Below are positions 6,416-9,167 of a DNA stretch of 9,167 nucleotides, one piece after another. The position numbers and the translations under genes were made by a program. The notes beneath the pieces were generated by a model. That model was not told where the DNA came from. It ran no database searches and saw nothing but the letters and a program-made list of their open reading frames with translations. Position 1 is the first letter of the stretch. The number at the start of each line of letters is the position of its first letter. The DNA comes from Desulfobacula sp. (GTDB lineage: Bacteria; Desulfobacterota; Desulfobacteria; Desulfobacterales; Desulfobacteraceae), in NCBI RefSeq assembly GCF_021107415.1, contig NZ_JAIOSW010000428.1, positions 1 to 9,167 of the forward strand, read 5' to 3'.

Positions 6416-6561
6416 CAGCTTCCAGTGCAGGTCTGCTTGCCTTGCAACGACCGGATTGCCTGCGATTTTTGTAAAAGTTTAAAAGGCCTGTAATGTTTAA
6501 GACGGCGGACTGTTTGAGGACACATTTGCCCGCAGTTTCCGCCGTTAAATGGAAGGCCTTT
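6416..6561 (-). repeat. Structured inverted repeat, copy 2 (partner at 1-145)
   Basis: The reverse complement of this stretch matches 1-145 over its whole length, including the AAAGGCCTTCC start (6561 downwards), the CGGCGG/CCGCCG inner arms and the CTGCACTGGA end. Differences are scattered, so the copies are not very recent duplicates or have diverged in place. Beyond 6561 another short hairpin (CCTGAA/TTCAGG on the minus strand, about 6573-6603) may belong to the same element, but the matching part of copy 1 lies outside the window. Confidence 0.85.
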
Positions 6562-6658
6562 TTGAACTTTAACCTGAAGGTCACACGTAAAAAATCGTTC
6601 AGGCACTAGGGAGTGTAAGGTGAGCAGACCGGAACGGGTATACGGGTATTGCCTGTGT

Positions 6659-6676
6659 GGTTTATACGTATGAACC
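6659..6676. other. Palindrome at the 3' end of the LysM gene
   Basis: GGTTTATACGTATGAACC is palindromic apart from one position per arm that becomes a G-T pair. It ends one base from the stop codon of the minus-strand transglycosylase gene. Nearby is a tandem ACGGGTAT pair (6634-6641, 6642-6649). There is no T-run, so it is more like a protein-binding site or transcript end than an intrinsic terminator. Confidence 0.35.
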
Positions 6677-6677
6677 C

Positions 6678-8540
6678 TTATTCAACAATTAATTTTTGTC
6701 CGGGAAATATTTTACTTCTTTTACTCAAACGATTTAAGGCAAGGAGTCGATTCAAATCCATATTATATTTTTTTGCAATTGTAAAAGGGCTGTCTCCTGA
6801 TCGAACTTTATAGGTAGCAGTTCCTTTCCGCACAATTTTTAATTGCTGTTTAGATGTAATATAAAGGGTTTGGCCAATGCTCAATGTAGTGCCGGATAAT
6901 TTGTTTGCAGCCATGATGGTTTTTGTGGTGGTGCCGAATTTTCTGGCAATAATCCAAAGATTGTCCCCGCGCCGGACGATGTAGGTGAGAGTCTGTCCGG
7001 GTGATAGCGGCTGAGATGCAGGTACATTGATTTTTGCTCCGCCGGCTCTGCTGGGTATTTTTAATACCTTGCCGGCAATAATTCTATGGGATTTATTTAT
7101 ATGGTTGGCAGCCGATATGGCCCGGATGGATGTTCTATACTTTTTAGCGATTCCGGATAATGTATCTCCTCTTCTCACGCGATGATACACAACCATGGGT
7201 GGAGGAGAATAAGTTGTTTTAATTTTATCTATTTTTGAAAGAAACAATTGGGCCTTGTCTTCAGGGATTTTTAATAGATAAGATTCCGGTGGAAGCAGGG
7301 CATATCTCAGCTCGGGATTTAAATTTTTTAATACCGTTGTATTCACTCCGATTTCTTTAGCAATATCTTTGAGCCTGACCTGTTTTTTGATTTCGCATAT
7401 TTTATATTCAACGGGCAATAAGGGATTGTCAATTTTGATATTATATTTTTCAAGATTATTTATAATATGGAGGGTCGCCAAAAATCTGGGGACATACCGC
7501 GAGGTCTCCCTGGGTAAACTTTGGTAAAGATCCCAAAAATTATCAAGATAGTTTATCCTTTGTTTTCGGATGGTTCTTAATACTCTTGACTCTCCACAAT
7601 TATATGCAGCAAGGGCTGTTGTCCAGTCTCCGAAAAGATTATGAAGCACTTTTAGGTAGGCAATTGCTGCAATGGTTGCTTTTTCAGGATCTAAACGTTC
7701 GTCGATATAATAATTTCGGCTTAACCCGAATTTATATCCGGTAGAAGGGATAAACTGCCATAAGCCGAGGGCTCTGGCTGGAGATAATGCTCTTATTTTA
7801 AACCCGCTTTCAACTAATGGAAGCCAGGAAAGATCTTCGGGCAGGCCTGCTTTTTTTAATTCAAAAACGATAAACGGTCTAAACCGATTGGCCCGTTCAA
7901 GGGATTGTATAAAGAATTTTCGTTCAGGCCCTGTAAATCTTTTTATCTCTTTTTGTACATGTTGGTTCAGGATGATCGGTATCTCATTGTATTGTCCGTT
8001 TACCACTATCTGGCGGGAGGCATAAATTTCAAGAATTCGTTTTGATATCAGGTATCGGATGTCTTCTTTTTGCTGATTGAATTCAGGATAAACTTCTGAA
8101 TCAATCTCGAGTATGGAATAATAGGCAGAGTCAAGGTTGGTCACCGCTTCCTCTAATTTACCTTCCTCCCACATCTGCTGGGCATAACTACAAAGCTCTA
8201 GGGCCTGGTCGATCTTCTCCTGGACAGTGATCTCTGACTCCTGATTTTCTTTTTCCTTTTCAAGGTCTGATGTCAATGAATCTTCTTTGCAGGGATTTTG
8301 TAAAGATGAATCTGAGATGGTGATAGGTTCTTTATTATCATCTTGTTCTTCCAGGCTGTCGGCAATCATTATTTTATTATTTGAATCAGGGAGATCAGAA
8401 TTGATGTCAGCTTTCAGAAGTTCCGAAGAAGCCGTCTGTATCTTAACGTGTTGATCAGAGGTGTTTTTATTGTAAGAGTGTTGACAACCTGCCGTGATCC
8501 AAAAAAGTATTAAAATTATAGCAAGTTTATAGTTTAGCAT
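6678..8540 (-). CDS. mltD: MltD-like lytic murein transglycosylase lipoprotein with LysM repeats
   Basis: This 620-residue lipoprotein cleaves the glycan strands of peptidoglycan, forming 1,6-anhydromuramyl ends. The start is the ATG at 8540, preceded by AGAGGG; an in-frame TTG at 8561 lacks this and would spoil the signal peptide. The N-terminus has a hydrophobic stretch ending in ITAGC (C19), a plausible lipobox. An acidic low-complexity linker (~30-105) and a helical segment (~105-180) follow. The SLT domain spans ~225-345, with catalytic Glu E244 in LVESGF, then ALGLWQFIPSTG and the AAYNCGE motif. Three clear LysM peptidoglycan-binding repeats lie at ~451-497, ~519-562 and ~576-620 (each with R-x-GD), and a degenerate one at ~380-425. 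It is longer than E. coli MltD (about 450 residues, two LysM). It is transcribed alone and away from the tRNA genes. Confidence 0.9.
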   Translation of the reverse strand: MLNYKLAIILILFWITAGCQHSYNKNTSDQHVKIQTASSELLKADINSDLPDSNNKIMIADSLEEQDDNKEPITISDSSLQNPCKEDSLTSDLEKEKENQESEITVQEKIDQALELCSYAQQMWEEGKLEEAVTNLDSAYYSILEIDSEVYPEFNQQKEDIRYLISKRILEIYASRQIVVNGQYNEIPIILNQHVQKEIKRFTGPERKFFIQSLERANRFRPFIVFELKKAGLPEDLSWLPLVESGFKIRALSPARALGLWQFIPSTGYKFGLSRNYYIDERLDPEKATIAAIAYLKVLHNLFGDWTTALAAYNCGESRVLRTIRKQRINYLDNFWDLYQSLPRETSRYVPRFLATLHIINNLEKYNIKIDNPLLPVEYKICEIKKQVRLKDIAKEIGVNTTVLKNLNPELRYALLPPESYLLKIPEDKAQLFLSKIDKIKTTYSPPPMVVYHRVRRGDTLSGIAKKYRTSIRAISAANHINKSHRIIAGKVLKIPSRAGGAKINVPASQPLSPGQTLTYIVRRGDNLWIIARKFGTTTKTIMAANKLSGTTLSIGQTLYITSKQQLKIVRKGTATYKVRSGDSPFTIAKKYNMDLNRLLALNRLSKRSKIFPGQKLIVE

Positions 8541-8580
8541 TTTTCCCTCTATATATTGCAATTTGTTTTTTCAAGGAATA

Positions 8581-8607
8581 ATTATAAAATTAGGAAAGGC
8601 TTGTCAA
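8581..8607 (-). promoter_or_regulatory. Sigma-70-like promoter of the transglycosylase gene
   Basis: On the minus strand a perfect -35 TTGACA (8607-8602) is followed after 15 bases by TATAAT (8586-8581), or after 17 bases by TAATTA. Transcription would start near 8574, giving a leader of about 35 bases before the ATG at 8540. Confidence 0.6.
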
Positions 8608-8881
8608 GGATATATGCGTCTTCTGAATTCTTTTATTATGTTTTTGATCTCCCCGGGCGTGTGAAAAAAATTCTTGTCACGTCTATTTTATTTGTGTATA
8701 TTAAAAAGTTATTAAATTTTGGTATCCTGATTTTATAAAGATTATTTCATTCTGTATGTTGTCTTGATGCTGAATTGGGCTTGATTCAAAGAAAAAATAA
8801 GGAAATAAGAGCAAAGAGAGGTTTTAGGGCCTCTAATCCAAATGTTTGAAGTTTGTGCCCGGAAATTGGAAATATTTGGAG

Positions 8882-8910
8882 TTGATTATCTTGTATTGCT
8901 CTGATATTAT
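8882..8910 (+). promoter_or_regulatory. Sigma-70-like promoter of the tRNA genes
   Basis: TTGATT (8882-8887) and TATTAT (8905-8910) are separated by exactly 17 bases, predicting a start near 8917 and a leader of about 40 bases before tRNA-Thr. A second possible set (TTGCCG and CATAAG near 8922-8950) would start inside the tRNA and is less likely. Apart from this and the promoter on the other strand, I see nothing between 8541 and 8955. Confidence 0.5.
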
Positions 8911-8955
8911 CTCTCGGTCTTTTTGCCGTGACAAAGTGCTGCGGGCATAAGATGA

Positions 8956-9031
8956 GCCGATATAGCTCAGTTGGTAGAGCATCTCACTTGTAATGAGAAT
9001 GTCCTCCGTTCGATTCGGGGTATCGGCTCCA
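8956..9031 (+). tRNA. tRNA-Thr (anticodon TGT)
   Basis: This is a complete 76-base cloverleaf with encoded CCA. Acceptor GCCGATA pairs with TATCGGC, D-stem GCTC with GAGC, anticodon stem TCTCA with TGAGA around CTTGTAA, and T-stem CTCCG with CGGGG around TTCGATT. It decodes ACA (and possibly other ACN codons). It is followed after nine bases by tRNA-Tyr. In many bacteria these two begin a Thr-Tyr-Gly-Thr-tuf cluster, which could continue past the window. Confidence 0.97.
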
Positions 9032-9040
9032 AAATAAATT

Positions 9041-9125
9041 GGTGGGGTTCCCGAGTGGTCAAAGGGATCAGACTGTAAATCTGACGGCTCAGCCTTCGGA
9101 GGTTCAAATCCTCCCCCCACCACCA
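9041..9125 (+). tRNA. tRNA-Tyr (anticodon GTA)
   Basis: This is a complete 85-base class II tRNA with encoded CCA. Acceptor GGTGGGG pairs with CCCCACC. The anticodon stem TCAGA/TCTGA holds the loop CTGTAAA, a long variable arm (GGCTCAGCC region) follows, and the T-loop is TTCAAAT. It decodes TAC and TAT and is co-oriented with tRNA-Thr, so both are probably processed from one transcript. The 42 bases after it hold no further tRNA start I can recognise. Confidence 0.97.
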
Positions 9126-9167
9126 GTGTGTTGTGTAGGAGATCTTAAAGCGGTGTTAAGAAGGATC

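Noticed and set aside
6111..6584. Minus-strand open frame of 157 codons
   Set aside because: It runs through the inverted repeat and the half tRNA (the APVAQWIEH peptide is a translated tRNA), with no family similarity. It is noise, as is the overlapping frame at 6382-6606.
6600..8540. CRISPR array or direct-repeat cluster
   Set aside because: Repeated patterns inside the transglycosylase gene reflect its LysM domains at protein level; no regularly spaced identical repeats exist in the window.
8556..8738. Plus-strand open frame of 60 codons between the transglycosylase gene and the tRNAs
   Set aside because: It lies over the promoter and leader of the minus-strand gene, has no ribosome-binding site and has a low-complexity composition.
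8833..9123. Minus-strand open frame of 96 codons
   Set aside because: Most of it is antisense to the intact tRNA-Tyr and tRNA-Thr genes; peptides such as GGGFEPPKAEPSDLQSD are typical tRNA shadows.

Overview
The window looks like a chromosomal stretch of a delta-type sulfate reducer (Desulfobacterota, probably Desulfobacterales). This is inferred from a GEMM-I riboswitch of deltaproteobacterial type behind a sigma-54 promoter, a MltD-like lipoprotein with LysM repeats, and a tRNA-Thr/tRNA-Tyr pair. There is no rRNA or housekeeping protein here to fix the taxon.

Layout: (1) At 1-924 a structured repeat runs in frame into an N-terminally truncated tyrosine recombinase whose catalytic domain is intact. 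(2) At 925-1493 an AT-rich intergenic region holds a strong hairpin, a good sigma-54 -24/-12 element, a GEMM-I (cyclic dinucleotide) aptamer and an intrinsic terminator that reuses aptamer bases. (3) At 1494-4172 lies a large secreted protein with an EF-hand/dockerin-like loop, a fibronectin-III-like domain and a C-terminal FISUMP (Fibrobacter succinogenes major paralogous) domain; the end of that domain has the codon make-up of a diversity-generating-retroelement (DGR) variable region. (4) At 4367-5761 lies an exported TlpA-like thioredoxin-fold protein, same strand. (5) 5762-6677 has no credible gene; it holds the 5' half of a decayed tRNA-Arg and a second, inverted copy of the repeat at the left edge. 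(6) At 6678-8540, minus strand, is a MltD-like lytic transglycosylase lipoprotein. (7) From 8882 a sigma-70-like promoter leads to intact tRNA-Thr(UGU) and tRNA-Tyr(GUA) genes.

Biological reading: the central unit (sigma-54 promoter, riboswitch, secreted FISUMP/C-type-lectin-like protein, exported thioredoxin-fold protein) looks like a surface or secreted system switched by a cyclic dinucleotide. My hand alignment puts A, not G, at the aptamer position that separates c-di-GMP from 3',3'-cGAMP riboswitches, so cGAMP is a real candidate ligand. The FISUMP C-terminus may be the target of a DGR whose reverse transcriptase and template lie outside the window. The segment is bracketed by ~145 bp inverted repeats, an integrase remnant and a tRNA remnant, so it has the character of an acquired and partly decayed accessory island between conserved flanks.
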